Source of the DNA: an uncultured Saprospiraceae bacterium | GTDB lineage: Bacteria > Bacteroidota > Bacteroidia > Chitinophagales > Saprospiraceae | NCBI GenBank assembly: GCA_937959115.1 | Contig: CALGAW010000012.1 | Span: 1-64,000, forward strand | Reading direction: 5' to 3' | DNA: 64,000 nt | Shown here: positions 37,692-45,668 of the stretch, piece by piece | Numbering within the stretch: position 1 is the first letter of the stretch | How the letters are laid out: every line of letters starts with the position of its first letter | Translations under genes and position numbers: made by a program | The notes under the pieces: model-generated | Seen by the model: only the letters and a program-made list of their open reading frames with translations | What the model was told of the DNA's origin: nothing | Database searches by the model: none

Positions 37692-38567
37692 TTAGCAACT
37701 AGGAAACAAGTCTAGGCGTATTGTTTTGCCTTCGATATTCAATAATCCATAAAGATTCTTGCGTTTTACACCAAAGTAGGTGATATAGTTTGTTTGACCA
37801 TTTGCGATGAAGGAATACATTGGTTTCGCTGCAGCTTCTGAGTATTCTCCCTGGCTTACAAATACCAGCTGGTTGTTCCAATACAAGATCTGTGCTTCGG
37901 TGTTCTCTAGCAGGTTGAATTCTTGAAAAGTTTGGTTGGTCATCTTATTTAAATCAATTTTTGTGGAAGACGTCTGGCATTGACCTTTGATTGCTACTTT
38001 TCTGAATAATATCGTTTGGTTTGATTTTTCTTGCCACTGATATCCGTAGCATTTATCGATGTTCTCTCGGTTTCCTCTTAGGGTTTTTGCTAGTGGTGTT
38101 TGGAAGCTGGGTGTCAACCAATCTGTAGCATTTAGCTCCTGTTCTTTTTTGAATGCAACTTTCTGAAATTTTTGTGGATGAACTTCTCCTTCAAGTAGCA
38201 TTAATAGGTTCCCAATTGTTTCTAGATTTTTTTCTGCTAGGTATTCAATGATTATTTTTGAGATCGGAATACCATTTTCATCTGTTTCTATTTTTGTATC
38301 TGTTTTTTTTAAAAATGCTTTAGAATAGCCTGAATCTCCAATTATAGTGATCGAAAAGTAATCCATCTTGCCCATGTTTAAACAAGGGAATTCAATTTTT
38401 AGTTTTTGGCCTTCTATCTTTCCACTTTCTATATTAACGGGTAAAAGCTTTGCGTTGGCTGATGGAAGGTTCGTTGCTGTTTTAGTATTGTTGCCAGAAC
38501 AAGCGGCTAACAAGAAAATTAGGACTATAATGATTGTCTGATACAGCTGTTTTTGCATGTTGAACAT
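37692..38567 (-). CDS. Predicted lipoprotein of unknown function
   Basis: 291 residues. A hydrophobic N-terminal segment ends in the lipobox LLAAC followed by SGNN, so the protein should be lipid-anchored on the outer face of the inner membrane or on the outer membrane. ATG 38558 (MQKQLYQ) gives a shorter signal peptide and is as likely a start as 38567. The mature part is beta-rich and Lys-rich, with repeated 'KIEGQKLKIEF' and 'YKAFLKK' style strands and two Cys near the middle and end. No family recognised. Convergent with the DUF2279 gene. Confidence 0.65.
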   Translation of the reverse strand: MFNMQKQLYQTIIIVLIFLLAACSGNNTKTATNLPSANAKLLPVNIESGKIEGQKLKIEFPCLNMGKMDYFSITIIGDSGYSKAFLKKTDTKIETDENGIPISKIIIEYLAEKNLETIGNLLMLLEGEVHPQKFQKVAFKKEQELNATDWLTPSFQTPLAKTLRGNRENIDKCYGYQWQEKSNQTILFRKVAIKGQCQTSSTKIDLNKMTNQTFQEFNLLENTEAQILYWNNQLVFVSQGEYSEAAAKPMYSFIANGQTNYITYFGVKRKNLYGLLNIEGKTIRLDLFPSC

Positions 38568-39062
38568 TTATGATGAAATCTGAATTATGGCTTACAATTC
38601 TATTGAGTTGGAGTCAATCTTCGGGGCTTAACTCGATTAAAGATCAGAAAAAATGTTGAGGAGGGTTAATTTAAGACAAGAAAATCCACTTTCGCTTAAT
38701 TAAAGCATTGAGTTTGGGGTAGAATTACCATCTTCCGTCATCAGTCTTCTGTCTTTTGCCCCTCGTCTTCCAGCTTTTATAGGAAAAACACTATAAAGTC
38801 GTATTCTAATCAGAAAAAAACGATTTAAATTTTGCATATTGCACCCAATATACATTTGAAAAAAGAGGTCTGCCTCATCCTATGACAAGACAAACCTCAA
38901 ATGCTAAGTAAACAACTAACGTCAAGGGGGCTTTTTTGGAATGTACCCCCTTGATTTAGAATATATAGTTGACTAACGCTGCGTGGACGTTTTGCTCATG
39001 ACAAATGTATTACAAATTTTTCAATAATGGAAATTTTACTACATTAAAGTCGGAAATATTCT
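38568..39062. other. Intergenic region with a strong hairpin upstream of the XRE/S24-like gene
   Basis: About 495 bases. It contains the 9-bp-stem hairpin at 38922-38954, a 14-mer (38743-38756) shared with 15865-15878 in inverted orientation, and otherwise AT-rich sequence. No ORF is supported. Confidence 0.5.
38922..38954. promoter_or_regulatory. Perfect 9-bp stem-loop upstream of the XRE/S24-like gene
   Basis: TCAAGGGGG (38922-38930), 15-base loop, CCCCCTTGA (38946-38954). The loop begins with CTTTTTT. It is about 110 bases before ATG 39063. It could be a terminator of an unseen transcript, a 5'-leader hairpin, or an operator-like palindrome. Confidence 0.5.
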
Positions 39063-39848
39063 ATGACATCTGAAAACGAAAGATTAAAACATTTTAGAAA
39101 TGAGTTGAAAATGACTCAGGCAACACTGTCTAAAGGACTGGATATTAAACAAGCATCATTGTCAGACGTAGAACGCGGAAAGGTAAAGGTATCTGCAAAT
39201 TTAATTTCTGGTTTGATGACGAAGTATAGATTAAATCCGTATTGGCTAGTGCAAGGCAAAGGCGTGATGCAATTAACTGAAGATCAGTTTAGTCTGCTGA
39301 CTTCAAATATAATCTATTCAGTAGACGGTCAGTTATCTAGTGTAGCTGAAGGCAAGGAGGCATTGATCGGGCTCGGAAAAAATCTTTTTATTGGAAAAGA
39401 TCAGTACAGTACCTACCTAAAATGTGTTATTTCTGAAACGAACCAAGCAGATTTGAATAAATCGTTTCAAATATTAACCCTGCCTGGAATTCATGGCAAG
39501 GGACGGACATTTGAATTGCTAAATGATGCCCTGTCCCCAGGCCTAAATCGTGGTGACTATGCCGTTTGTGCCTCATCATCGCTTACTGGCTTAATGCCAA
39601 ATAAGAGATATCTGTTTGTTTGTCAACAGGGCATCCTAGCTGGTAAAGGACGGTTGAAGAGTGATGGTAACGTATTGAAAGTGAGTCCAGAAAACAAAAA
39701 ATCAGGTAAGCCAGTGTCCGTTGCAACAAGTGAGGTACTAGAAGTATGGGAAGTGGTCATGAAATTAACGGCCTTCTTGGAAGATCCTTATGAGGAACGT
39801 CTAGAGGCACTCGAACAGCTATTAGTGAAACGTAAGAAACGTAAATAA
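39063..39848 (+). CDS. XRE-type HTH regulator with S24/LexA-like C-terminal domain lacking the catalytic serine
   Basis: 261 residues. The N-terminal ~65 residues are an XRE helix-turn-helix (RNELKMTQATLSKGLDIKQASLSDVERGK), followed by NPYWLVQGKGVM. The C-terminal half resembles a LexA/S24 domain: GRTFELLNDALSPGLNRGDYAVCA lines up with the usual F-E-v-x-G-D-S-M-x-P-x-x-x-x-G-D, with Ala156 in place of the nucleophilic Ser. It is therefore probably a non-cleavable dimerization or sensing domain. No phage genes are nearby. The hairpin at 38922-38954 lies upstream. Convergent with the next gene (15 bases apart). Confidence 0.75.
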   Translation: MTSENERLKHFRNELKMTQATLSKGLDIKQASLSDVERGKVKVSANLISGLMTKYRLNPYWLVQGKGVMQLTEDQFSLLTSNIIYSVDGQLSSVAEGKEALIGLGKNLFIGKDQYSTYLKCVISETNQADLNKSFQILTLPGIHGKGRTFELLNDALSPGLNRGDYAVCASSSLTGLMPNKRYLFVCQQGILAGKGRLKSDGNVLKVSPENKKSGKPVSVATSEVLEVWEVVMKLTAFLEDPYEERLEALEQLLVKRKKRK

Positions 39849-39862
39849 ATGGTTCCCGTTTG

Positions 39863-41410
39863 TCAATTTACAGCCTCACCCAAAACGCTGACATTCGTCT
39901 CCAGCCATTTTCGCTCAATGGTGCGCATCTGCTCTAAATCATTCCGTAATGCGCTGAAATCTTCCGCAGGTATTTGCTTAGACGCTTGTTTAAATTGGTG
40001 TAGTTTGAAAGACAGGTAAGCAAAATTGAGAAACGGTTCTAAAAAATTGAAAGAAATGTGCTTAATCGAACGCAGATATTTCTTAAACTTCTTGTGATGC
40101 GCCTTAAATCCCCTAGGCAACTCATAGTTTACCTTCAGTGTAAGCACGTCAAACAGAATACGGTTGTACGCATCAGGGAATGCCTGCTTACCAGTCATCA
40201 GCTCATAGTCGATCTCCTCAATTAGTTTTAAGCAAGTCTGCAAGGAAAAATCCTTGCCCAAATCACGGTTGTCGCTTTGATAGGAGAGAAATAAGCCATG
40301 GTTGTAAGAAGCAGTGTTGAACTTACTGACAAAACGACGTTGAGGCGGATTGACAAAATCTACTATCGGCAAATATTCAGCTTCCACTTCTGTATACAAT
40401 TCAAATTTATTAAGCTGAATCAATGCACGAACGTAATTCTGGTAATGGTGATAATAGATGTTGCGTTTTTTTGCCTCTAGAAAGCAGAGTTTCAATTCAA
40501 AAAATTGCTGGTAAAGCTCAAAGTATTGTTGCTTCCAGTAATCAAAATTTGATTCAACAGTCCTCAACGAACAGAAATTGAGTAAGGTGGAAAATAGCTC
40601 TCGTTTCATCACCTTTGTCAATCGATCACTGCTTTTGAACAATTGATTCTTACAAATTTCAAAAGTCGTAGTTGAGTTATTAGACCACAATTGATAAACA
40701 TAATACCGGATTTGAAGCATCGGGAAACTAGAAATCGTCTCCTTATTAATAAACTGCTCAAAGTCAGAATTTAAGCCATAGTCGAACTCGGCGCTCATTA
40801 AGATTTTACGCTGGATCATCACACCCATAAAAGTAAGCTTGTACATCGCGTAAAACCGATCAAGACTGTAAATCAGTTCCTGCAAGGAGTTGTTCGTTAC
40901 CTTTTTTCTGTTTTCATAAGTCGAATAATGAACAAACTTCTTTTCTGAGATTTGAAAATCGTACATGTAGTTTGTAAATGATTCGGTTCTGTTTTTCAAA
41001 CCGCCTTTTTCGTACTTCCTAGCTTCTCGGTTAGCAAGTAGCCTGAAGTCGTCTTTCGCTTTTATTTTTTCTAATCCAGCAAGCAAGTAGCACGTTTGTT
41101 GATCCTTGTCTTGATTGTATACTTCTTGTGCTACAAACTCTCGAACGAGTTTCAAAATATCACTGAATGTATCTTTTAAAGAATAATCTGCTAGTAATTT
41201 TTTCTGGTCTTCACAAAACGCTGCAATATCAATGTTCTTAAAACTACCCGACTCAATTCTAGCCTCCATTAATTCATCGAATACAGTTTTTAGGCGCTGA
41301 TTTGTATTAAAATAGTCAGAATGAATATATCGCTTGAGTTTATAAAGATCATTTGAATTGATTTGATCTAAATAGGAAAGTAGTTTGATATTGAAGTCTA
41401 GTGTTTTCAT
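39863..41410 (-). CDS. Large alpha-helical protein of unknown function
   Basis: 515 residues from ATG 41410 (MKTLDFNIKLLSYLDQ). The longer ORF to 41446 begins at a weaker start and adds no recognisable feature. No signal peptide or membrane segment. It is rich in Phe, Tyr, Leu and Lys and looks wholly alpha-helical, with helix pairs reminiscent of TPR or other solenoid proteins (e.g. FFELKLCFLEAKKRNIYYHHYQNYVRAL) but no clean repeat consensus. I do not recognise the family. Bacteroidota genomes often encode such long helical cytoplasmic proteins singly. No functional clue from the neighbours. Confidence 0.7.
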   Translation of the reverse strand: MKTLDFNIKLLSYLDQINSNDLYKLKRYIHSDYFNTNQRLKTVFDELMEARIESGSFKNIDIAAFCEDQKKLLADYSLKDTFSDILKLVREFVAQEVYNQDKDQQTCYLLAGLEKIKAKDDFRLLANREARKYEKGGLKNRTESFTNYMYDFQISEKKFVHYSTYENRKKVTNNSLQELIYSLDRFYAMYKLTFMGVMIQRKILMSAEFDYGLNSDFEQFINKETISSFPMLQIRYYVYQLWSNNSTTTFEICKNQLFKSSDRLTKVMKRELFSTLLNFCSLRTVESNFDYWKQQYFELYQQFFELKLCFLEAKKRNIYYHHYQNYVRALIQLNKFELYTEVEAEYLPIVDFVNPPQRRFVSKFNTASYNHGLFLSYQSDNRDLGKDFSLQTCLKLIEEIDYELMTGKQAFPDAYNRILFDVLTLKVNYELPRGFKAHHKKFKKYLRSIKHISFNFLEPFLNFAYLSFKLHQFKQASKQIPAEDFSALRNDLEQMRTIERKWLETNVSVLGEAVN

Positions 41411-41550
41411 AGTAATCCAATGAGCATGTACAAACGTGTTTGACAATTGTACCTAACAATAGATTACGAATATAAATCAATTTAATGAATCAACCTAGAA
41501 ACCGAGAAATCCAACTAAAATTACTACCTCAGACCTAAGAATGTTCTGAT

Positions 41551-42615
41551 TTACTTTACATCAACTGATTGCAGTTTGGGTTGCTCGTAGGCACTGATTC
41601 TTGTTTCCATGTTTTCTCGGATATTTCCATAAAACAAGTTGATATCAGCAATGTGCCAATTCTTATTACGGATCAAGAATGACCCAGGAATATTCAAGCG
41701 ATTAATCCAGATTACGCCCTCATGAATTTGAGCATCACAGACGTTTTTACGTGCTTTATCAAAATTTTTGAGCACTGAAACACTATTTTTTGTAGCAGGA
41801 ACGAGCTCTTTTGTTGTCGTCCAAGAAAGTGGATTCGTCGCAGCAAAATCGTTTTTCTTATAATGCCATTTTGGGAAATACCCTCTTGAATACGTTCCCC
41901 AACTACAATAGCATCCTGTTTGATCAGGTATTTCGCAAACAGGTAGAACCACTTCTTTTTTCTTAATAGGCATACCGACTAAGTACGCAACTACAAGTTG
42001 ATCAGCAATTGGGCTGTCAGGGCCAAAGTAATCATTCAGCAACCAAGCAGCGTGGGAGGAACCTTGGCTGTGTGATGCAATGATTATCGGACGTCCATTA
42101 TTGTAGTGTTCCAAGTAATACTCGAATGCTGCCTTCACGTCTTCATAGGCAAATTTCAACGCCTTTTCCATGTCTGCTGCAAACTTTGGATCTTTATTGT
42201 GGTAAGCGTGAATGTGGGCTTGCCGATACCTAGGTGCGTATATTTTGCCAGAACCATTAAAGACGCTTGCTTGATACTTTATTGTCGATTCATCGGTTTT
42301 TTGATTGAGGAGCGCGTCGTCTACTGGTCCGTTCCACTGATCTTGTCCTTTCTTTCCAATATATATTGTTGGATGCACAAAAAACACATCTGCCTTTGCT
42401 GTTGCCTGCTTGTTTTTGAAAAATGGGGGCGTTATATCTGCAAAATCTTCGAGCTCTGGCAATGCTGCCCAATGGTCGGTATTGCTATAGTCAGGAGCAG
42501 TCGGTGGAGTTATAGAGTCAAAATGTTGAGAAGGCCATGCTTTGTACCAGTACTTGTATTGAGCATTAAGTGTAAGAGAGGAGATTGCGAGAAGGAAAAA
42601 TAATACTTGTTTCAT
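41551..42615 (-). CDS. DUF3089-type alpha/beta hydrolase, exported
   Basis: 354 residues from ATG 42615 (MKQVLFFLLAISSLTLNAQ, a signal peptide). A 41-residue upstream extension is AT-rich and would bury the signal. The body matches DUF3089: ADVFFVHPTIYIG, KIYAPRYRQAHIHAY, ALKFAYEDVKAAFEYYLEHYNNGRPIIIASHSQGSSHAAWLL with the nucleophile Ser in the G-H/x-S-x-G elbow (SHSQGS), then VAYLVGMPI. An esterase or lipase-like role in the periplasm is likely but unproved. It stands alone on the minus strand. Confidence 0.85.
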   Translation of the reverse strand: MKQVLFFLLAISSLTLNAQYKYWYKAWPSQHFDSITPPTAPDYSNTDHWAALPELEDFADITPPFFKNKQATAKADVFFVHPTIYIGKKGQDQWNGPVDDALLNQKTDESTIKYQASVFNGSGKIYAPRYRQAHIHAYHNKDPKFAADMEKALKFAYEDVKAAFEYYLEHYNNGRPIIIASHSQGSSHAAWLLNDYFGPDSPIADQLVVAYLVGMPIKKKEVVLPVCEIPDQTGCYCSWGTYSRGYFPKWHYKKNDFAATNPLSWTTTKELVPATKNSVSVLKNFDKARKNVCDAQIHEGVIWINRLNIPGSFLIRNKNWHIADINLFYGNIRENMETRISAYEQPKLQSVDVK

Positions 42616-42979
42616 TAAAAAAATATTGTTCTTTTGAAGGTAATGACAGACCAAATTACTAAAGCAAAAAAAATACCGAATTTTAATTTTTATCCATATT
42701 TTAATAAAAAAGTCACCAATTGGTAACATTAAACGCAAATTTAGGTAAATTACTTAGGTGGTTGTCAATTGCTTAGTTATTAATGTTTAATCGGGAAAGT
42801 AGTATAATATTGATTGTGTCAATCAAGTAAATCGGGCTATAACACACACTTTTAAGTATTCATTAAACATTTTAGTTACTACAAGAATTATAACACAGTA
42901 TTGCACATCAAGCATAAAGGTTAGCAAGTCCATGTATTAATTAAGCCTTGACCATTAAACATAAATCATTAAATAATCC
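42616..42979. other. AT-rich divergent intergenic region
   Basis: About 390 bases between the DUF3089 gene and the YqeY gene; beyond the TACATTTG promoter element at its right end, I see nothing in it. Confidence 0.45.
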
Positions 42980-42987
42980 TACATTTG
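42980..42987 (+). promoter_or_regulatory. -7 promoter element of the yqeY-cvpA pair
   Basis: TACATTTG matches TAnnTTTG, 16 bases before ATG 43004. No TTG at the ideal -33 spacing. Confidence 0.55.
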
Positions 42988-43003
42988 ATAAAAAATCAGC
43001 AAA

Positions 43004-43450
43004 ATGAGTTTAGTAGACAAGATTAACGCCGGTATGAAGCAGGCGATGAAAGACAAGGCAAAACAACAGCTCACAGCACTCAGAGCAGTGAAAGCCGCCA
43101 TCCTCCTAGCACAAACGGAAAGCAGTGATCGGACACTCAGCGAAGCAGAGGAAGTCAAACTATTGCAGAAATTAGTCAAACAGCGAAAAGAATCATTCGA
43201 AATTTATAACAAACAAGGAAGAGCAGATCTTGCAGAAGTAGAGAAAATAGAAATGGACTGCATCTCTGAATTCTTGCCCGAAGCAATGAGTGCTGAAGAA
43301 GTTGAAGCCAATGTCAAGCAAGTTATTGAAGAGCTCGGCGCTTCCTCTATGAAAGATATGGGCCGCGTCATGGGTGTTGCCTCTAAAAAACTAGCAGGAC
43401 AAGCAGACGGAAGCCAGATCAGTGCCATTGTCAAACAACTCCTGTCATAA
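43004..43450 (+). CDS. GatB/YqeY domain-containing protein
   Basis: 148 residues, the normal length for the YqeY family, which resembles the tRNA-binding tail of the amidotransferase subunit GatB. The pattern is complete: MKDKAKQQLTALRAVKAAI near the start, KLLQKLVKQRKESFEIYNKQGRADLAEVEKIEMDCISEFLP in the middle, and MKDMGRVMGVASKKLAGQADGSQISAIVKQLL at the end. Cytoplasmic; cellular role not established. It ends 4 bases before cvpA, so the two are translationally close. Confidence 0.93.
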   Translation: MSLVDKINAGMKQAMKDKAKQQLTALRAVKAAILLAQTESSDRTLSEAEEVKLLQKLVKQRKESFEIYNKQGRADLAEVEKIEMDCISEFLPEAMSAEEVEANVKQVIEELGASSMKDMGRVMGVASKKLAGQADGSQISAIVKQLLS

Positions 43451-43454
43451 GTTT

Positions 43455-43997
43455 ATGTGGATTGACATCATCTTTGGACTTGTCGTCGGCTACGGATTGA
43501 TCAGCGGATACTCGAAGGGAATCATCAAAACGCTCTTTTCTATATTGTCTTTGATGATCGGTTTTGCTGCTGCAATGACACTTACGCCACTGGTGACGCG
43601 GTTTATACTTACTGTATTTGGATCATCAGGGCCGCTTGTGCCTGTCACTTCGTTTCTAATTACCTTTTTCATTACCTTACTACTAGTGCGCGTGTTGGCA
43701 AGGATTTTAGAAAAGGGCTTGAAAACGGTACATCTCAATTTTCTGAACAAGCTAGCTGGAGGCGTTTTATTAGCAGCGATTGGTGTGTTTCTTTATAGTA
43801 TTCTGGTTACATTTATTGATCGAGCGCAATTGATCACTGAAGAGACGAAGCAGGCTTCTAATTTTTATGAGGTATTAGCACCGCTTGCAGAGTCAGGTAT
43901 CGCAATAATAAAACAGATTTTCCCGTTTGTTAAAGGGATTTGGACCAATATTATTGAGGCATTCAGAGAAGCGGGACAAGAAATTCCTTCTAAATAA
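43455..43997 (+). CDS. CvpA family membrane protein
   Basis: 180 residues from ATG 43455 (MWIDIIFGLVVGYGLISGYSKGIIKTLFSI). The longer ORF (43422) would overlap the end of yqeY by 29 bases. Four hydrophobic segments, with the CvpA pattern (G-Y-x-x-I-x-G-Y-x-K-G at the first helix; ITFFITLLLVRVLARILEKGLK; LNFLNKLAGGVLLAAIGVFLYS). CvpA proteins are linked to colicin V production and, more generally, envelope stress tolerance. Co-transcribed with yqeY. Confidence 0.88.
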   Translation: MWIDIIFGLVVGYGLISGYSKGIIKTLFSILSLMIGFAAAMTLTPLVTRFILTVFGSSGPLVPVTSFLITFFITLLLVRVLARILEKGLKTVHLNFLNKLAGGVLLAAIGVFLYSILVTFIDRAQLITEETKQASNFYEVLAPLAESGIAIIKQIFPFVKGIWTNIIEAFREAGQEIPSK

Positions 43998-44118
43998 TGT
44001 CAAATTTGTTACATTATCAAAAGTATAATTGATAATCCCGACCTTAAGCTTTACATTTGTTGTTTAAACTAACCTTTAGAAGTTTAACGATTATTGAAAA
44101 ATAAATAGCATTAATTTA

Positions 44119-44892
44119 ATGACCGAAACAATAATTACAAAAGGCAAATTCAAACACTTTGAAAGTGGTGCTGGTGAGGTCATGCTGCTATTGCATGGAT
44201 TGATGGGAGAAATGAGCAATTTCGAACACATCATTTCTCACTTTTCAGCTACACACAGAGTGATTGTGCCCCTTCTTCCAATCATGGATTCTCCAATCAA
44301 GGAGTTGTCAATGGAAACGTTGGTAGACTATGTAGAGGAATTTGTAGATGAATATGGACTCAAAGACATTCACCTTATGGGGAATTCGCTTGGCGGTCAT
44401 ATCGGTTTGCTGTATTTGCTTCGACGCCAAGAACTCATGAAAAGTATTACCCTTACAGGGAGTTCTGGATTGTTTGAAAACTCTATGGGCTCTACCTTTC
44501 CAAGGCGGCAAAACTATGAATTTATTAAGAATAAGGTCCAACAAACCTTTTACGACCCAAAAGTCGCTACAAAAGAGATTGTTGATGGGATTTTTGAAAT
44601 GGTAAATGATAGAAATTCCGCACTTCGCATAGTCATTACAGCAAAATCTGCAATTCGACACAATTTATCGGACAAATTGCACGAAATTAAAGTGCCTACA
44701 CTACTGATTTGGGGCAAACAAGACACCATCACGCCTCCATTTGTCGGGGAAGAATTCCACAAACTTATTCCCAACTCAGAACTTATATTGCTAGATAAAT
44801 GTGGACATGCTCCGATGATGGAACTGCCTAAACAGTTTAACGCCGCTTTCGAACAATTTCTAAGTAAGATCACTCAAGTAATTGATAATTAA
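44119..44892 (+). CDS. Alpha/beta-fold hydrolase
   Basis: 257 residues with a full catalytic triad: oxyanion-region LLLHGLMGE, nucleophile S90 in MGNSLGGH, acid Asp in LLIWGKQDTITPP, and His in DKCGHAPMMELP. A cap-like stretch lies between (LFENSMGSTFPRRQ). No signal peptide, so cytoplasmic. It resembles the 2-hydroxy-6-oxohepta-dienoate hydrolase / esterase subfamily; the substrate cannot be assigned. It starts 121 bases after cvpA and is convergent with the MOSC gene. Confidence 0.9.
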   Translation: MTETIITKGKFKHFESGAGEVMLLLHGLMGEMSNFEHIISHFSATHRVIVPLLPIMDSPIKELSMETLVDYVEEFVDEYGLKDIHLMGNSLGGHIGLLYLLRRQELMKSITLTGSSGLFENSMGSTFPRRQNYEFIKNKVQQTFYDPKVATKEIVDGIFEMVNDRNSALRIVITAKSAIRHNLSDKLHEIKVPTLLIWGKQDTITPPFVGEEFHKLIPNSELILLDKCGHAPMMELPKQFNAAFEQFLSKITQVIDN

Positions 44893-44942
44893 GATTCGGG
44901 TCTATCCGTCTTTTGATAATTATCATCGTTCAATTATCAATT
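44880..44942. repeat. AT-rich inverted repeat at convergent gene ends
   Basis: AATTGATAATT (44880-44890) and AATTATCAATT (44932-44942) are perfect inverted 11-mers spanning the two stop codons, with an internal palindrome GATAATTATC. This is a plausible bidirectional terminator, though the stem is A/T only. Confidence 0.4.
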
Positions 44943-45425
44943 CTTCCGATAACTCCCAGCGATTAATTCAACTGAATCACCCACATGCACGGTTCCCGAT
45001 TCTAGTACACGCGCAGTAATGCCGCCGTGGCCTCTCATCGCATGATAGCCACCTTCACCAAGATTTTTCTCCATCTGAGAACAAGGATGACAAAGTCCTG
45101 TATATTCAAGGAGCACATTTCCAATTTTAAACTGCATTTCCTTAAATGCTAGGAGGTTAATGCCGCGCACTACAATATTTCGACGCGTCAGTGTAGGCTC
45201 GATCTCGCTCTTGGTGAGTAATTTAGCAACAGCTTCTAAGTGCTCAGCCTGAATAAGTGTCACCTGTCTTTTCTTTGATTTTCCTTTGTAGTGGTCACCT
45301 TCTATCCCATGCTCAATTGATATTGAAACAGATGAAACTGATTCTGGCAACTCTTTAGACTTATGCCGAACACCGATCCATTCTATAGAGCCAGGCGGAA
45401 ACGGTTTGTTGAATAACGCTTTCAT
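44937..45425 (-). CDS. MOSC domain-containing protein
   Basis: 162 residues consisting only of a MOSC domain. This is the beta-barrel domain of molybdenum-cofactor sulfurases and of YiiM/YuaD-type proteins. IEHGIEGDHYKGKSKKRQVTLIQAEH is the N-terminal signature; LTRRNIVVRGINL follows; TGLCHPCSQMEK contains the conserved Cys; and GHGGITARVLESGTVHVGDSVEL ends the domain. It may handle sulfur for Moco or detoxify N-hydroxylated compounds; the partner is unknown. No molybdenum genes are nearby. Confidence 0.92.
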   Translation of the reverse strand: MKALFNKPFPPGSIEWIGVRHKSKELPESVSSVSISIEHGIEGDHYKGKSKKRQVTLIQAEHLEAVAKLLTKSEIEPTLTRRNIVVRGINLLAFKEMQFKIGNVLLEYTGLCHPCSQMEKNLGEGGYHAMRGHGGITARVLESGTVHVGDSVELIAGSYRKN

Positions 45426-45668
45426 ATGACCAAAATTAATGAAAATTAGATAAAATAGTACGCTTTCATATAAAATCCAGCATTGTTTAAACCGATTAAA
45501 AAACTGATTGTATTGATTTTTTTATAATAAATAGTAATAATTTGGAACTAAATTGAAAACAACCTTGTTTCTAGTTTAATGGTATATTCTGTATACTTTG
45601 AAAAACAAATATAAATTGAGTATCTTCATTCTACCCTAAATTACGATTAAACCAAATCTCCACATTCT

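Noticed and set aside
38568-39062. Prophage or mobile-element region upstream of the S24-like regulator
   Set aside because: No integrase, transposase, phage structural gene or att-like repeat is seen nearby.
42106-42603. Plus-strand 165-codon ORF
   Set aside because: Antisense to the conserved DUF3089 hydrolase; no domain or start context.
42616-42738. 41-codon extension of the DUF3089 gene
   Set aside because: AT-rich, hydrophobic by composition only, and it would bury the signal peptide MKQVLFFLLAISS.
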